64,000 bases of DNA from Pseudarthrobacter enclensis (GTDB taxonomy: Bacteria; Actinomycetota; Actinomycetes; Actinomycetales; Micrococcaceae): positions 1 to 64,000 of the forward strand of contig NZ_JAUSRE010000002.1 in NCBI RefSeq assembly GCF_030811655.1. The letters are read 5' to 3'. Within the stretch, counting starts at the first letter, position 1; each line of letters begins with the position of its first letter. Position numbers and translations under genes: made by a program. Positions 34,296 to 45,359 of this stretch are shown here, piece by piece. The notes below the pieces were generated by a model. It saw only the letters and a list, made by a program, of their open reading frames with translations, did not search any database and was not told where the DNA came from.

Positions 34296-36020
34296 TCACT
34301 GCGCCAGTCGCTGCCCCGTCCAGGGTCCGGCAATGTTCGACGGCGAGGCGAGGCTTCCGGCGCTCAGGTCCCAGTACTGCACGGTGTCATTGGCGCGCCG
34401 GAGCGCGACGCCCGTGGAGTTCAGTCCGGTCACGTTGCGCAGCGCCCGGATTCCCGTGACGTCTGACCATCCGGTGGCTACCGTGGGCCGGGTTTCCGTG
34501 CGAAGCGAAGCGGTGCCCCAGCCGCGGTAGAGCTGTACGCTTCCATCCGCCCCCAGTGCCAGGACATCCTGGAAGCCGTCGCTGTCGTAGTCCACCATGG
34601 AGAGCCGGGAGGCGTAGATGCCCGTGGCGACCGTGACCCGCTGCGCTATGTCGCCGGTCCCCTTGTTGCCGTACAGGTAGAGGTTGCCGGCGCTGTCCAG
34701 GGCCAGGATCTGGGGCATCCGGTTGTTGGCGCACCAGCCTCCCACCGCGAGGGTCAGCGTGTCCCAGCCGCCCGTGCCGAGAGTGATGGGGGCCTGGAAC
34801 CCCCCGGCGGCAATGCCGCGGTACAGCGTCAGGTTGCCGTTGGTCCATTGGGCCAGGACGTCATAGGTGCCGTCGCGGTCCCAGTCGGTGACGAAGACTT
34901 CCTTGGCCCCGCCGAAGCCCGAGCCGATCACCCTGGCCGGCGCATAGGTGCGGGGGCCGGTGGACGCCCGGTCAAGCAGTTGGCCGGCTGAGTCGACGGA
35001 AACGAGGTCACCCGGTCCCTTGATGGCTGCCGCTGCCAGGTTCAGGGTGGGCGGCATGTGGCGTACGGGGGCGTCGCACAGGCTTGGCGGCGGTGGCGGA
35101 AAGGCGCCGCCCGACCCTGAGCTGGCGGACCCTGAGCCGCCCGGGGAATCGATGGTGCCGGCCGGAAGCGTGGCGTAACCGAAGAAGTCCACCACTCCCC
35201 AGATCTGGTACGTGGAGTTGGTGTACGAAATGCCGATGCCCATCACGTTGAACCGTGGATCGAGGAGCATGGCGTTGTGCCCCGGCGAACCCTTCCACCA
35301 CTCGACGAGCTGTGCGGCGTCGCGGTCGGTCCGGATGGCAATGACCTCGCCGGCGCTGCTGGGGCTCAGGGCGCGGGGGTCGGTCCAGAAGCTGGCCCGG
35401 TGCTCGATCACCTCGCGCGTGGCGATGTTATCCGACCAGTCCTGGGCCAACCCGGCCACAGTGGGGTGGTACTTCACCGTGTTCAGCCCGTTGGCTACCC
35501 GGTACTCGTTGATCTTGGTGAACACCGTGAGGATGGCAGCGGAGTTGCTGTCCGGCACGAGGGCCTCCGTTGACGGAAGGGCGGCAGCGGACTCGGGTAC
35601 GGCCGGTTGCGCAGGAGGCGGTGACGCCAGTTCCAGGTCCGGCGCCCACAGCGGCGGGATGGAAGCCGTTTGCGGGGTGGGCCCCGTGGAGGCGGCAGCC
35701 GGTGCCGGCGACGTTACCGCGGAGGCTGCCCCGCTGCCTGCAGGAGCAGGCGCCGCAGTGGTGGGCGCCGGCACGGGGGCGGCACCCGTCAGGGGTGAAG
35801 CGGCACGGATGTCAGGGTCCACGGCAGGGGTGAGGGCGCCGGTGGGCCCGGACACGGCGGCGGACCCCCCGTTGTTGCGCACCAGGGGAGCGGCAAGCGT
35901 GATGCTGGCCGGTCCTGCCGCGCCGGTGGGCAGCGCAGCAGGGGGTGCAGCAGCGTTCGAAGAGACCAGCGCAAACGCACAGAGCACGCCGACGACAGAC
36001 GGTGCCACTAATTTATTCAC
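34296..36020 (-). CDS. Secreted CAP (SCP/PR1) domain protein with VCBS/FG-GAP-like repeats
   Basis: 574 residues. An N-terminal signal peptide (VGVLCAFALVSSNAAA) precedes about 120 residues of low-complexity Ala/Pro/Thr/Ser. The CAP domain (about 160-285) has FTKINEYRVANGLNTVKYHPTVAGLAQDWSDNIA, EVIEHRASFW and SPGHNAMLLDPRFNVMGIGISY, with the His and Glu expected in this fold. After a Gly/Ser/Pro linker, residues 315-560 show repeated D-x-D-x-D-G-type VCBS/FG-GAP blades: TDWDRDGTYDVLAQW, DSAGNLYLYGNKG, DYDSDGFQDVLALGADGS. This pairing suggests a surface or secreted protein; ligands are unknown. It is convergent with the SRPBCC gene, 21 bp away. Confidence 0.85.
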   Translation of the reverse strand: MNKLVAPSVVGVLCAFALVSSNAAAPPAALPTGAAGPASITLAAPLVRNNGGSAAVSGPTGALTPAVDPDIRAASPLTGAAPVPAPTTAAPAPAGSGAASAVTSPAPAAASTGPTPQTASIPPLWAPDLELASPPPAQPAVPESAAALPSTEALVPDSNSAAILTVFTKINEYRVANGLNTVKYHPTVAGLAQDWSDNIATREVIEHRASFWTDPRALSPSSAGEVIAIRTDRDAAQLVEWWKGSPGHNAMLLDPRFNVMGIGISYTNSTYQIWGVVDFFGYATLPAGTIDSPGGSGSASSGSGGAFPPPPPSLCDAPVRHMPPTLNLAAAAIKGPGDLVSVDSAGQLLDRASTGPRTYAPARVIGSGFGGAKEVFVTDWDRDGTYDVLAQWTNGNLTLYRGIAAGGFQAPITLGTGGWDTLTLAVGGWCANNRMPQILALDSAGNLYLYGNKGTGDIAQRVTVATGIYASRLSMVDYDSDGFQDVLALGADGSVQLYRGWGTASLRTETRPTVATGWSDVTGIRALRNVTGLNSTGVALRRANDTVQYWDLSAGSLASPSNIAGPWTGQRLAQ

Positions 36021-36138
36021 AACATCCCCAGCTCTGTTACGCCATCCGGGAGACCATTCCGGCGGCTATCATTCGCAACATTAGCCCCACTGGGCCACAG
36101 CAACAACGGGAAAATGCAGGTGTGGATAACCGATACGG

Positions 36139-36150
36139 TAATTTGGGACG
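36139..36150 (+). promoter_or_regulatory. Candidate -10 box before dcd
   Basis: TAATTT (36139-36144) lies 6 nt before the GTG start at 36151, with no Shine-Dalgarno run. It fits a leaderless dcd transcript. The -35 is not clear. Confidence 0.4.
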
Positions 36151-36726
36151 GTGCTGATCTCTGACCGCGACATTCGTGCCGAAATTGATTCCGAACGGAT
36201 CGTGCTGGAACCGTACGATCCGGCGATGGTCCAGCCGTCGTCCGTGGATGTCCGGATAGATAAGTTCTTCCGGTTGTTCGACAACCACAAGTACGCACAC
36301 ATCGATCCGGCGCAGGAGCAGCCCGAACTGACGCGGCTGGTTGAAGTCGAGCAGGACGAGGCCTTCATCCTGCACCCGGGGGAGTTCGTCCTGGGTTCCA
36401 CCTATGAGACCGTGACACTGCCGGACGACATTGCGGCCCGCCTGGAAGGTAAGTCGTCGCTGGGCCGGCTGGGCCTGCTGACGCACTCCACTGCCGGCTT
36501 CATCGACCCCGGGTTTTCCGGCCACGTCACCCTTGAGCTGTCCAACATGGCCACCCTGCCCATCAAGCTGTGGCCCGGGATGAAGATCGGCCAGCTCTGC
36601 TTCTTCCGGCTCAGCTCCGCTGCGGAGTACCCGTACGGGCAGGGGGAGTACGGCAACCGGTACCAGGGCCAGCGTGGGCCCACTGCCAGCCGCAGCCACT
36701 TGAACTTCCACAAAACCCGGCTCTAG
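36151..36726 (+). CDS. dcd: dCTP deaminase
   Basis: 191 residues, the normal length. It deaminates dCTP to dUTP (or dUMP in bifunctional forms), supplying dTMP synthesis. Visible motifs are [25 protein letters not shown], with catalytic Glu and Ser residues, [21 protein letters not shown] and the C-terminal [15 protein letters not shown] nucleotide clamp. The start is GTG. The gene is convergent with the KhtU-type antiporter gene. Confidence 0.97.
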   Translation: MLISDRDIRAEIDSERIVLEPYDPAMVQPSSVDVRIDKFFRLFDNHKYAHIDPAQEQPELTRLVEVEQDEAFILHPGEFVLGSTYETVTLPDDIAARLEGKSSLGRLGLLTHSTAGFIDPGFSGHVTLELSNMATLPIKLWPGMKIGQLCFFRLSSAAEYPYGQGEYGNRYQGQRGPTASRSHLNFHKTRL

Positions 36727-36734
36727 CCGCATCG

Positions 36735-36755
36735 GGGGCGGCTGGCGGCTGCCCC
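36735..36755. terminator. Possible shared terminator between dcd and the antiporter
   Basis: GGGGCGGC/GCTGCCCC forms an 8-bp stem with one G-U pair and a 5-nt loop between the two convergent stop codons. There is no U-tract. Confidence 0.45.
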
Positions 36756-36760
36756 TGCGC

Positions 36761-37942
36761 CTAGACCTGCGGTGCGACCGCCCGAGGCCGGATGAACGGC
36801 CTGGCCAGCGGTTCCACGTAGCGCGCCGCCAGGGGGCCCATCACGGCCATCAGCAGCACGTAGGCGGTGGCCAGTGCCGCGAGGTCATGGGGAACAGCGC
36901 CCGAGGCAACGGCCAGGCCGGCAATGACGATCGAGAACTCACCGCGGGCCACCAGCGCGGCTCCGGCACGGAAGCGGCCGGGCCGGGCTATCCCTGACCG
37001 TCTCGCTGCCCAGATCCCGGTGGCCATCTTGGTGGCTGCCGTGGCCACGGCCAGGACCAGCGCCCATGCCAGCACGGGCGGAATGGATGTGGGATCCGTA
37101 TTGAGGCCGAAGGCCACAAAGAAGATGGCGGCGAACAGGTCCCGCAGCGGCTCCAGGATGCGGGTGGCGTTGTGGGCGGTGGAGCCTGAGATGGCGATGC
37201 CCAGCATGAAGGCCCCCACAGCGGCGGAGACCTGCATGGCGGACGCCGCGCCGGCCACCAGCAGGGCAGCCCCGAGGACGTTGAGCAGGAAGACCTCGGA
37301 GTTCTCGCTGTGGACCGCCTTGGAGACGTGATGCCCGTGCCGCAGGGCCACCATGAGGACCATGGTGACCACGGCCAGGGCAATGCCTACTGTGGTGAGG
37401 CCGCCAAGGAAACCCACGCCGGCCAGGGTGGCTGTCAGGATGGGCAGGTAGACGGCCATGGCGAGGTCCTCGAACACCAGGATGGACAGGACCACGGGCG
37501 TTTCACGGTTTCCGAGCCGGCCGAGGTCCGTGATGACTTTGGCGGCGATGCCGGACGAGGAAATGTAGGTCACCCCGCCCATGACCATGGCGCCCACGCC
37601 GCCCCAGCCGAGGAGGAGGGCAAGCGCAGCCCCGGGCACGAAGTTCAGGACAAGGTCCAGAACGCCCGCCTGCCATGAGCGGCGGAGGCCCGTGAAGAGT
37701 TCGGCCGCTGTATATTCCAGTCCGAGCATAAGCAGCAGCAGGATGACGCCGATCTCACCCGAGAGGTGGGCGAACTCGTGCATGCCTTCCAGCTTGATGA
37801 TGCCGCCGGCTCCGAAAGCGAGGCCGCCCAGCAGGTAAAGCGGGATGGGCGACATCCCGATCCGTCCCGCCAGCCTGGCCAGCAGGCCGAGGCAGAACAC
37901 AACGGCCCCCAGTTCAATGAGGGTCAGGGCCAGCGGGTCCAT
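36761..37942 (-). CDS. KhtU-type cation:proton antiporter (CPA2)
   Basis: 393 residues with 12-13 hydrophobic segments, Na+/H+ exchanger fold of the CPA2 family. LLLLMLGLEYTAAELFTGLRRSW, GGVTYISSSGIAAKVITDLGRL and LVFEDLAMAVYLPILTA are the usual helix pairs; NSEVFLLNVLGAALL and GEFSIVIAGLAVASG follow. There is no RCK/TrkA domain fused at the C-terminus; that part is provided by the neighbouring KhtT-like gene 5 bp upstream. The pair matches KhtTU, a K+(NH4+)/H+ exporter. K+ export is inferred from the gene pair. Confidence 0.88.
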   Translation of the reverse strand: MDPLALTLIELGAVVFCLGLLARLAGRIGMSPIPLYLLGGLAFGAGGIIKLEGMHEFAHLSGEIGVILLLLMLGLEYTAAELFTGLRRSWQAGVLDLVLNFVPGAALALLLGWGGVGAMVMGGVTYISSSGIAAKVITDLGRLGNRETPVVLSILVFEDLAMAVYLPILTATLAGVGFLGGLTTVGIALAVVTMVLMVALRHGHHVSKAVHSENSEVFLLNVLGAALLVAGAASAMQVSAAVGAFMLGIAISGSTAHNATRILEPLRDLFAAIFFVAFGLNTDPTSIPPVLAWALVLAVATAATKMATGIWAARRSGIARPGRFRAGAALVARGEFSIVIAGLAVASGAVPHDLAALATAYVLLMAVMGPLAARYVEPLARPFIRPRAVAPQV

Positions 37943-37947
37943 GTGGA

Positions 37948-38430
37948 CTAACCGTTGCGCAGGATATCGGCCGCTGAGTCAAGGCCCTGCTGGGTGCCGA
38001 CGGCCACCAGCAGGTCACCGGCGTGCAGGACGACGTCGGGCCCGGGCGAAGGCAGCACCTCACCCTCGCGCATGATGGCAACAATGGAGACGCCGCACCG
38101 GGTGCGGATGCAGGCCTTGCCCATGGGCTGGTTTTGGAACGGGGAGTCCGCGGCGATGGAGAACTGCCGGGTGACGATGCCCGGAACGTCCTTGTGCTCC
38201 TCCGCGAGCTTCATGGCCAGGTGGGTGCCGCCCAGCAGGTTGCCGAGCGTTGCCGCCTCGTCGCTGGTGAGCGGAATGGAGGCCTGGCAGGTGTCGGGAT
38301 CGTCCCAGGTGGAAACGATGAGTTCCGTTTGGCCTTCCCGCCGCTCCACCACGCCGATGCGGCGTCCGGAGGCGGTCATGAAATCCTTCCTGAGGCCAAG
38401 GCCCGGAAGGTTGGTTTCGTCCACGTTCAT
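37948..38430 (-). CDS. KhtT-type regulatory subunit with TrkA-C domain
   Basis: 160 residues. The N-terminal half (RKDFMTASGRRIGVVERREGQTELIV) resembles KhtT's N-terminal domain; residues about 85-160 are a TrkA-C (RCK-C) fold: GKACIRTRCGVSIVAIMREGEVLPSPGPDVVLHAGDLLVAVGT. TrkA-C domains bind nucleotides such as c-di-AMP and gate the partner transporter. It is encoded 5 bp before the antiporter gene, so one mRNA is likely. Ligand identity is inference. Confidence 0.88.
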   Translation of the reverse strand: MNVDETNLPGLGLRKDFMTASGRRIGVVERREGQTELIVSTWDDPDTCQASIPLTSDEAATLGNLLGGTHLAMKLAEEHKDVPGIVTRQFSIAADSPFQNQPMGKACIRTRCGVSIVAIMREGEVLPSPGPDVVLHAGDLLVAVGTQQGLDSAADILRNG

Positions 38431-38494
38431 GAATCCAGCCTAGTCCGCCTGGCAACACCCGGCCGGAGAGGCGGCGCGGGCTCCGACGGGGTGC

Positions 38495-39898
38495 TCAGGT
38501 GGCGGGTACGACGGCGATGGGAGCCTTGGCCGGTGACTTCACCGGCAGCAGCACCAGGAGCCCTGCGAGGAGGACCACCATGATGCCCAGGATGCCCCAC
38601 CGCTGGGCCTGGCCGGCGGGAACCAACGGCGTGGCAAGGGTGATGCAGAGCGTGAACAGCGCGGGCGCCAGGAAGCTGACGGCCCTGCCGGTGGTGGCGT
38701 AGAGGCCGAAGAGCTCGCCGGATTCCCCGTGCGGCGCGAGCCGGGCCAGGTAGGCGCGGGACGAGGACTGGGCCGGCCCGACGAAGAGGCAGAGGAACAG
38801 GCCGAAGACCCAGAAGGTGGTGGTGCCGGCCCATCGCATGCCGAAGAAGGAATAGTTTCCGTTGCCCAGGACCAGGATGGCGGTCCCGGCAACCAGGAGC
38901 CCAACGAGTGAGCCGGTGATGATCGCCTTGGGACCCACCTTGTCATCCAGGAACCCGCCGATCACCGCGCCCACGGCAGCCACCACGTTCCCAAAGATGG
39001 CGAAGAAGATCACCTGGGGGAGAGCGAACCCGAAGGTACCGGCGGCGATGACGCCGCCAAAGGTAAAGACAGCCGCCAGGCCGTCGCGGAATACGGCGCT
39101 GGCGAGCAGGAAGTAGATGGTGTGCGGGCTGGTGGCGTAGATGGCCTTGATCCGGCGGAACAGCAGCCCGTAGCTGGCAAGGAATCCGAGCCGCGTGGAT
39201 TGGGCGTCCCGGGGAAGCTCCGGGACGGCGAACAGGACGGGCAGGGCGAAGACGAAGAACCACACCGCGGAGAAGACGGCCACCAGCCGGATATTGAGGC
39301 TGTCCTGCGTGGAGGATCCGAACCAGTCGAAGGCAGGCTGGACGAACAGCTGCAGGACGATCAGGAGAGCCACGATCCCGCCAAGGTAGCCGGCGCCCCA
39401 GCCGAAGCCGCTGACCTTGCCGATATTCTGCGGCGTGGACACCTGGGCCAGCATGGCGTTGTAGTTGACGCCGGCAAATTCGAAGAAGACGTTGCCCAGT
39501 GCGATCAGGGAGACACCGAGGAGCAGGAATTCCGGGCGCGGGAACACAAAGAAGCACAGGGCCGTGAGGATGGCGACGGCGGCCGAGTTCACTCCCAGCC
39601 ACAGCTTGCGCCTGCCGCCCGCGTCCGAGCGCTGGCCCGTCACGGGTGCCAGCAGTGCGATGGCAAACCCGCCGACCGCCAGGGCCGCACCCAGGACTGC
39701 CGAGGCGTTGTCCTCACCACCGAACGCCTTTGACGTCAGGTAGACGGTGAAGACGAACGTGGTCATGACCGCGTTGAAGGCCGCCGAGCCCCAGTCCCAG
39801 GACGCCCAGGCCAGTACCCGGCCTTTGCTGGAGGACCGGGTTCCGGATTCAAGTTCCGAGGCAGGCTGCATTGCTCCCGGCGCGCTGGCGCTGTTCAT
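38495..39898 (-). CDS. UMF1-type MFS transporter
   Basis: 467 residues, about 12 hydrophobic segments. It has the UMF1/Atg22-like opening ASWDWGSAAFNAVMTTFVFTVYL, APVTGQRSDAGGRRK (motif A) and FFEFAGVNYNAMLAQVSTPQNIGKVSGFGWGAGYLGGIV, the hallmark of this family. Such proteins are thought to export or recycle small molecules from the cytosol or vacuole; bacterial substrates are unknown. I chose the ATG at 39898, 7 nt after TACGAT, part of a perfect 16-bp palindrome at 39897-39912. An ATG 3 codons earlier (39907) has AGGGG at 8 nt and is an alternative. Confidence 0.82.
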   Translation of the reverse strand: MNSASAPGAMQPASELESGTRSSSKGRVLAWASWDWGSAAFNAVMTTFVFTVYLTSKAFGGEDNASAVLGAALAVGGFAIALLAPVTGQRSDAGGRRKLWLGVNSAAVAILTALCFFVFPRPEFLLLGVSLIALGNVFFEFAGVNYNAMLAQVSTPQNIGKVSGFGWGAGYLGGIVALLIVLQLFVQPAFDWFGSSTQDSLNIRLVAVFSAVWFFVFALPVLFAVPELPRDAQSTRLGFLASYGLLFRRIKAIYATSPHTIYFLLASAVFRDGLAAVFTFGGVIAAGTFGFALPQVIFFAIFGNVVAAVGAVIGGFLDDKVGPKAIITGSLVGLLVAGTAILVLGNGNYSFFGMRWAGTTTFWVFGLFLCLFVGPAQSSSRAYLARLAPHGESGELFGLYATTGRAVSFLAPALFTLCITLATPLVPAGQAQRWGILGIMVVLLAGLLVLLPVKSPAKAPIAVVPAT

Positions 39899-39912
39899 AC
39901 GATGCATCGTAT
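39897..39912. promoter_or_regulatory. 16-bp perfect palindrome over the UMF1 start
   Basis: ATACGATGCATCGTAT is its own reverse complement. On the minus strand it contains TACGAT, a -10-like motif 7 nt before the ATG at 39898. A regulator bound here would block the promoter and the start codon together. Confidence 0.6.
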
Positions 39913-40093
39913 CCGCCCCTGGCGAACACCCGCGGGACCGTGGCCCCTGTCCCGCGGGGATTCCGCCCACGTGAGCCCGCAGGGCGGGGAAGGCGGCAGA
40001 GCCGCCTTGGTAAACTGAACCCTCCCGGACCTTACTTTTTTGCCGCCTGCTCCAACTTTTGACAATCGAATTCCTGACGTTGCGGAGAATCCA

Positions 40094-43000
40094 GTGATCA
40101 CAGTCCTTGCCGTGCACTTTTCGGTGGCTGTCCTCGCGCCCTTCCTCTTCAGGCTATGGGGCCGCAACGCCTTCTACGCGCTGGCCGCAGTCCCCGCGGG
40201 TTCCTTCGCCTGGCTGATGTTCCAGCATGCACCCATTTATGCGGGTCCCGGGGCAGTCACCGAAACCTTCGAGTGGATCCCCAGCCTCCATCTTGAACTG
40301 GCTTTCCGTATGGGCGCCCTGGCCTGGGTGATGTCCCTGCTGGTGCTGGGTGTTGGTTCCCTGGTGCTGGTCTACTGTGCGCGGTACTTCAAGAGGAAAG
40401 ACCAGGACCTCGGGGCGTTCGGCGCCCAGCTGCTGGCGTTCGCGGGCGCCATGTTCGGCCTGGTCACGGCGGATGACCTCCTGCTGCTGTTCATTTTCTG
40501 GGAATTGACCACCATCCTGTCCTACCTGCTGATCGGCTTCGCGCGGACCCGGCTTGCCGCGCGCCGCTCCGCCCTCCAGGCGCTGATGGTCACCACCGCA
40601 GGCGGCCTGGCCATGCTGGTGGGCCTGATCATGCTTGGCTACTCGGCGGGGACGTACCGCGTCTCCGCCATCCTCGAGCAAGCCCCCGCACTGGCAGGCG
40701 GAGCCACGGCGCCCACGGTGAGCGCCGCCGTCGTCCTCATCCTAGTGGGTGCCATCACCAAGTCCGCGCTGGTCCCCTTCCACTTCTGGCTTCCCGGCGC
40801 CATGGCCGCGCCGACCCCCGTCAGCGCGTACCTGCACGCCGCGGCGATGGTGAAGGCCGGCATCTACCTGGTAGCGAGGCTTGCCCCTGGGTTCTCGGAC
40901 ACCGCCTACTGGCAGCCGGCGGTCCTGGGGCTGGGCCTGTCCACCATGCTGGTGGGCGGCTACCGGGCGCTGCGGCAGACGGACATCAAGCTGATCCTCG
41001 CCTACGGCACCGTCAGCCAACTGGGCTTCCTCACCATGGTGGTGGGCCTCGGCACGCCCGACGCCGCACTGGCGGGCCTGGCCATGCTGCTGGCCCACGG
41101 CCTGTTCAAGGCAACGCTCTTCCTGGTGGTGGGCATCATCGACCACCAATCGGGAACCCGTGACGTGCGCAAACTCTCCGGCGTTTTCCGCTCTTCGCGC
41201 GCGTTGGGCATCGTGGCCGCCATCGGCGCCGCCTCCATGGCCGGTGTTCCGCTGCTCGGCGGCTTCGTCGCCAAGGAGTCGGTGCTTGAAGCCTTCGTGC
41301 ACCACGCCGGGGACGCGCATTCCGGCGCGTGGGATGTGGTGGTCCTGGTGGGACTGGTGGTGGGGTCCATCCTGACGTTCGCCTACAGTGTCCGCTTCAT
41401 GTGGGGCGCGTTCGCGGCCAAGCCCGGCGTGGAACCAATTCCGTTCAAGGCCATCAGGCCCTCGTTCCTGGCTGCACCTGCGGTCCTGAGCCTCCTGACC
41501 GTCGCCTACGGTCTCTGGCCGGCCCCGGTGGACGCCTGGATCCAGCCGTACGCGGCGTTGTTCGCGTCCAAGGCGCCCGACGCCGGCACCCCAGCCGAAC
41601 AGGCAGGTCACCTTGCGCTGTGGCATGGCCTGACGCCGGCGCTTGGGCTGACGGCCGTCACCTTCGCGCTGGGCCTTGCGATGTACGTTGGCCGCAACGC
41701 CGTGGCCCGTGCCCAGACACTGTTGCCTGCGTGGGTGGACGGCGACCGCGCCTACCAGCTGACCATCGGTGCGCTCGACGACGCCGCGGTCTGGCTCACC
41801 GGCCGGACCCAGCGCGGATCACTGTACTTCTACCTTGCCGTGATCCTCAGCGTGGCTTTCGTCCTCCCGCTCGCGGCAATCCTGCTTGGCGGCAACCCCC
41901 TGCCGCAGGGCATCTACCTCGTGGATCCCAACTCCCCGCTGCAGTTGGTGGCAGGTGCAGGCATCGTGATCGGCGCCCTGGCCGCCGTCAGGGCCAACAA
42001 GCGGTTCCTTGCGGTGCTCATGGTCTCCGTGACCGGGTACGGCATTGCGCTGGTGTTCGCGCTGCAGGGTGCCCCGGACCTGGCGCTGACCCAGATGCTG
42101 GTGGAGACCATCATCCTGGTGGCGTTCGTCCTGGCCATGCGCAGCCTGCCGCCGGAACTGCGGGACCGCACCGGCGGCAAGTACCGCGTGCTGAGGGTCA
42201 TCATCGGGCTGGGATTCGGCGTGACCATGGTGTTCGCCGCGATCTTCGCCATGGGGGCGCGGACCGCCATTCCGGTATCGCTGCAGTTCCCGCAGCTTGC
42301 CTATGAAGGCGGCGGCGGCCTGAACGTGGTCAATGTGACCCTGGTGGACATCCGCGCCTGGGACACGTTCGGCGAGATCAGCGTCCTGGCGCTCGCCGCC
42401 ACCGGCGTGGCCAGCCTGATCTTCGTCCGGGGCCGCGGTGACAGGCTGCAGGCCTCCGCGTCGGTGGCGGAGGGAACGGTGGGGCGCTACCACGGTGTGG
42501 ATCCCGGCTCCCGTGACGGTGCGGCCCTGGCCATCAGCCGGAAGTTCGCCGCTGCTGCCCGTGACCCCTGGATCGTGGCGGGCCGGACGCTCGCCCCCGA
42601 GCGCCGCTCCATCATCTTCGAGGTGGTCACCCGGCTGATCTTCCACTCCATGATCATTTTCTCGCTCTACCTGCTGCTGGCCGGGCACAACCTGCCCGGC
42701 GGCGGTTTCGCGGGCGGCCTCACCGCCGGCCTGGCGCTGACCATCCGCTACCTGGCCGGCGGCCGGTTCGAACTGCGGGAAGCGGCGCCGCTTAGCGCCG
42801 GCGCGCTGCTGGGCATCGGCCTGGCGCTGGCTGCCGTCTCCGCCGTGATGCCCCTGCTGCTGGGCGGCCAGGTGTTCCAGTCCGCCATCATCCAGGTATG
42901 GCTGCCTGTGTTCGGGGACATCAAGTTCGTCACCTCAACCATCTTCGATATTGGCGTGTACGTCGTGGTGGTGGGCCTGGTGCTGGATGTCCTGCGCAGC

Positions 43001-43153
43001 CTCGGCGCCGAGATTGACGAGCACCTGGAGGAGCGGTCCCTGGCTGCGGGCCAGGAATTGGACGAGGCCCGGGAGGCGGGCCAGGACCAACCGGAGCAGG
43101 ATCAGGAACCGGACAGGGTTCCTGCCGAGACCACCGCAAAGGGCCATGCATGA
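40094..43153 (+). CDS. mnhA: Mrp Na+/H+ antiporter subunit A with fused subunit B domain
   Basis: 1019 residues. The first 770 match MrpA/NuoL: proton-channel helices with DDLLLLFIFWELTTILSYLLIG, KSALVPFHFWLPGAMAAPTPVSAYLHAA and LAYGTVSQLGFLTMVVGLG. After a break comes a MrpB-type domain (about 840-990) opening RSIIFEVVTRLIFHSMIIFSLYLLLAGHNLPGGGFAGGL. Actinobacterial Mrp systems often carry this A-B fusion. The complex exports Na+ in exchange for H+ for pH and salt tolerance. The GTG at 40094 has GGAG about 7 nt upstream. The stop overlaps mnhC by 4 bp. The first of six genes in a tightly coupled operon. Confidence 0.93.
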   Translation: MITVLAVHFSVAVLAPFLFRLWGRNAFYALAAVPAGSFAWLMFQHAPIYAGPGAVTETFEWIPSLHLELAFRMGALAWVMSLLVLGVGSLVLVYCARYFKRKDQDLGAFGAQLLAFAGAMFGLVTADDLLLLFIFWELTTILSYLLIGFARTRLAARRSALQALMVTTAGGLAMLVGLIMLGYSAGTYRVSAILEQAPALAGGATAPTVSAAVVLILVGAITKSALVPFHFWLPGAMAAPTPVSAYLHAAAMVKAGIYLVARLAPGFSDTAYWQPAVLGLGLSTMLVGGYRALRQTDIKLILAYGTVSQLGFLTMVVGLGTPDAALAGLAMLLAHGLFKATLFLVVGIIDHQSGTRDVRKLSGVFRSSRALGIVAAIGAASMAGVPLLGGFVAKESVLEAFVHHAGDAHSGAWDVVVLVGLVVGSILTFAYSVRFMWGAFAAKPGVEPIPFKAIRPSFLAAPAVLSLLTVAYGLWPAPVDAWIQPYAALFASKAPDAGTPAEQAGHLALWHGLTPALGLTAVTFALGLAMYVGRNAVARAQTLLPAWVDGDRAYQLTIGALDDAAVWLTGRTQRGSLYFYLAVILSVAFVLPLAAILLGGNPLPQGIYLVDPNSPLQLVAGAGIVIGALAAVRANKRFLAVLMVSVTGYGIALVFALQGAPDLALTQMLVETIILVAFVLAMRSLPPELRDRTGGKYRVLRVIIGLGFGVTMVFAAIFAMGARTAIPVSLQFPQLAYEGGGGLNVVNVTLVDIRAWDTFGEISVLALAATGVASLIFVRGRGDRLQASASVAEGTVGRYHGVDPGSRDGAALAISRKFAAAARDPWIVAGRTLAPERRSIIFEVVTRLIFHSMIIFSLYLLLAGHNLPGGGFAGGLTAGLALTIRYLAGGRFELREAAPLSAGALLGIGLALAAVSAVMPLLLGGQVFQSAIIQVWLPVFGDIKFVTSTIFDIGVYVVVVGLVLDVLRSLGAEIDEHLEERSLAAGQELDEAREAGQDQPEQDQEPDRVPAETTAKGHA

Positions 43154-43751
43154 GCGTCAACCTGACCCTGCTGATCGTCATGGGCGCGCTGTATGCCTGC
43201 GGCATCTACCTGATCCTGGAGCGCAGCCTGACCCGGGTGCTGCTGGGCCTGATGCTACTGGCCAACGCAACCAACCTGCTGATCCTGGCGACCGGGGGGT
43301 ACGCAGGGCTGGCCCCATTGTTCGCCAAGGACATCGCCGCCAAGGACTACAACGACCCCCTGCCGCAGGCGCTGATCCTGACGTCGATCGTGATTTCATT
43401 CGCGGTCACGGCCTTCATGCTGGGCATCATCTACCGCACCTGGCTACTGGCCCGCCAGGATGAGATCCAGGACGACGCGGAAGACCGCCGCGTGGCAGCC
43501 ACCCCCAGCTTCGACGCCGAGGACGATGCCGAAGTGCCCGCAGAAACCTCCGAGTTTCCGCTCACCATGCTCGGCTCTGATGGCATGGACGTCTCCGACC
43601 GCGGGGCTTCCGGCGCCGACGCCGGGCTGCAAGCGGACCAGCCGCCGGCCACGGTCCTGGCCGGCGGCCGGGAGATGTCCGCGGAACATGCCGCCGCGGA
43701 AGAAAAGCCCGGCTCACTCAACATTGACCCCAGCCCGGAAGGAGGCGGCAA

Positions 43752-43755
<4 letters not shown>
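43150..43755 (+). CDS. mnhC: Mrp antiporter subunit C with extended tail
   Basis: 201 residues. The first 95 contain three helices matching MrpC/NuoK: LLIVMGALYACGIYLILERSLTRVLLGLMLLANATNLLIL, then LPQALILTSIVISFAVTAFMLGIIYRTW. The usual protein ends soon after; here about 100 residues of acidic, Ala/Pro/Glu-rich, probably disordered sequence follow. Start and stop overlap the neighbouring genes by 4 bp each. Confidence 0.93.
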
Positions 43756-45355
<1,600 letters not shown>

Positions 45356-45359
<4 letters not shown>

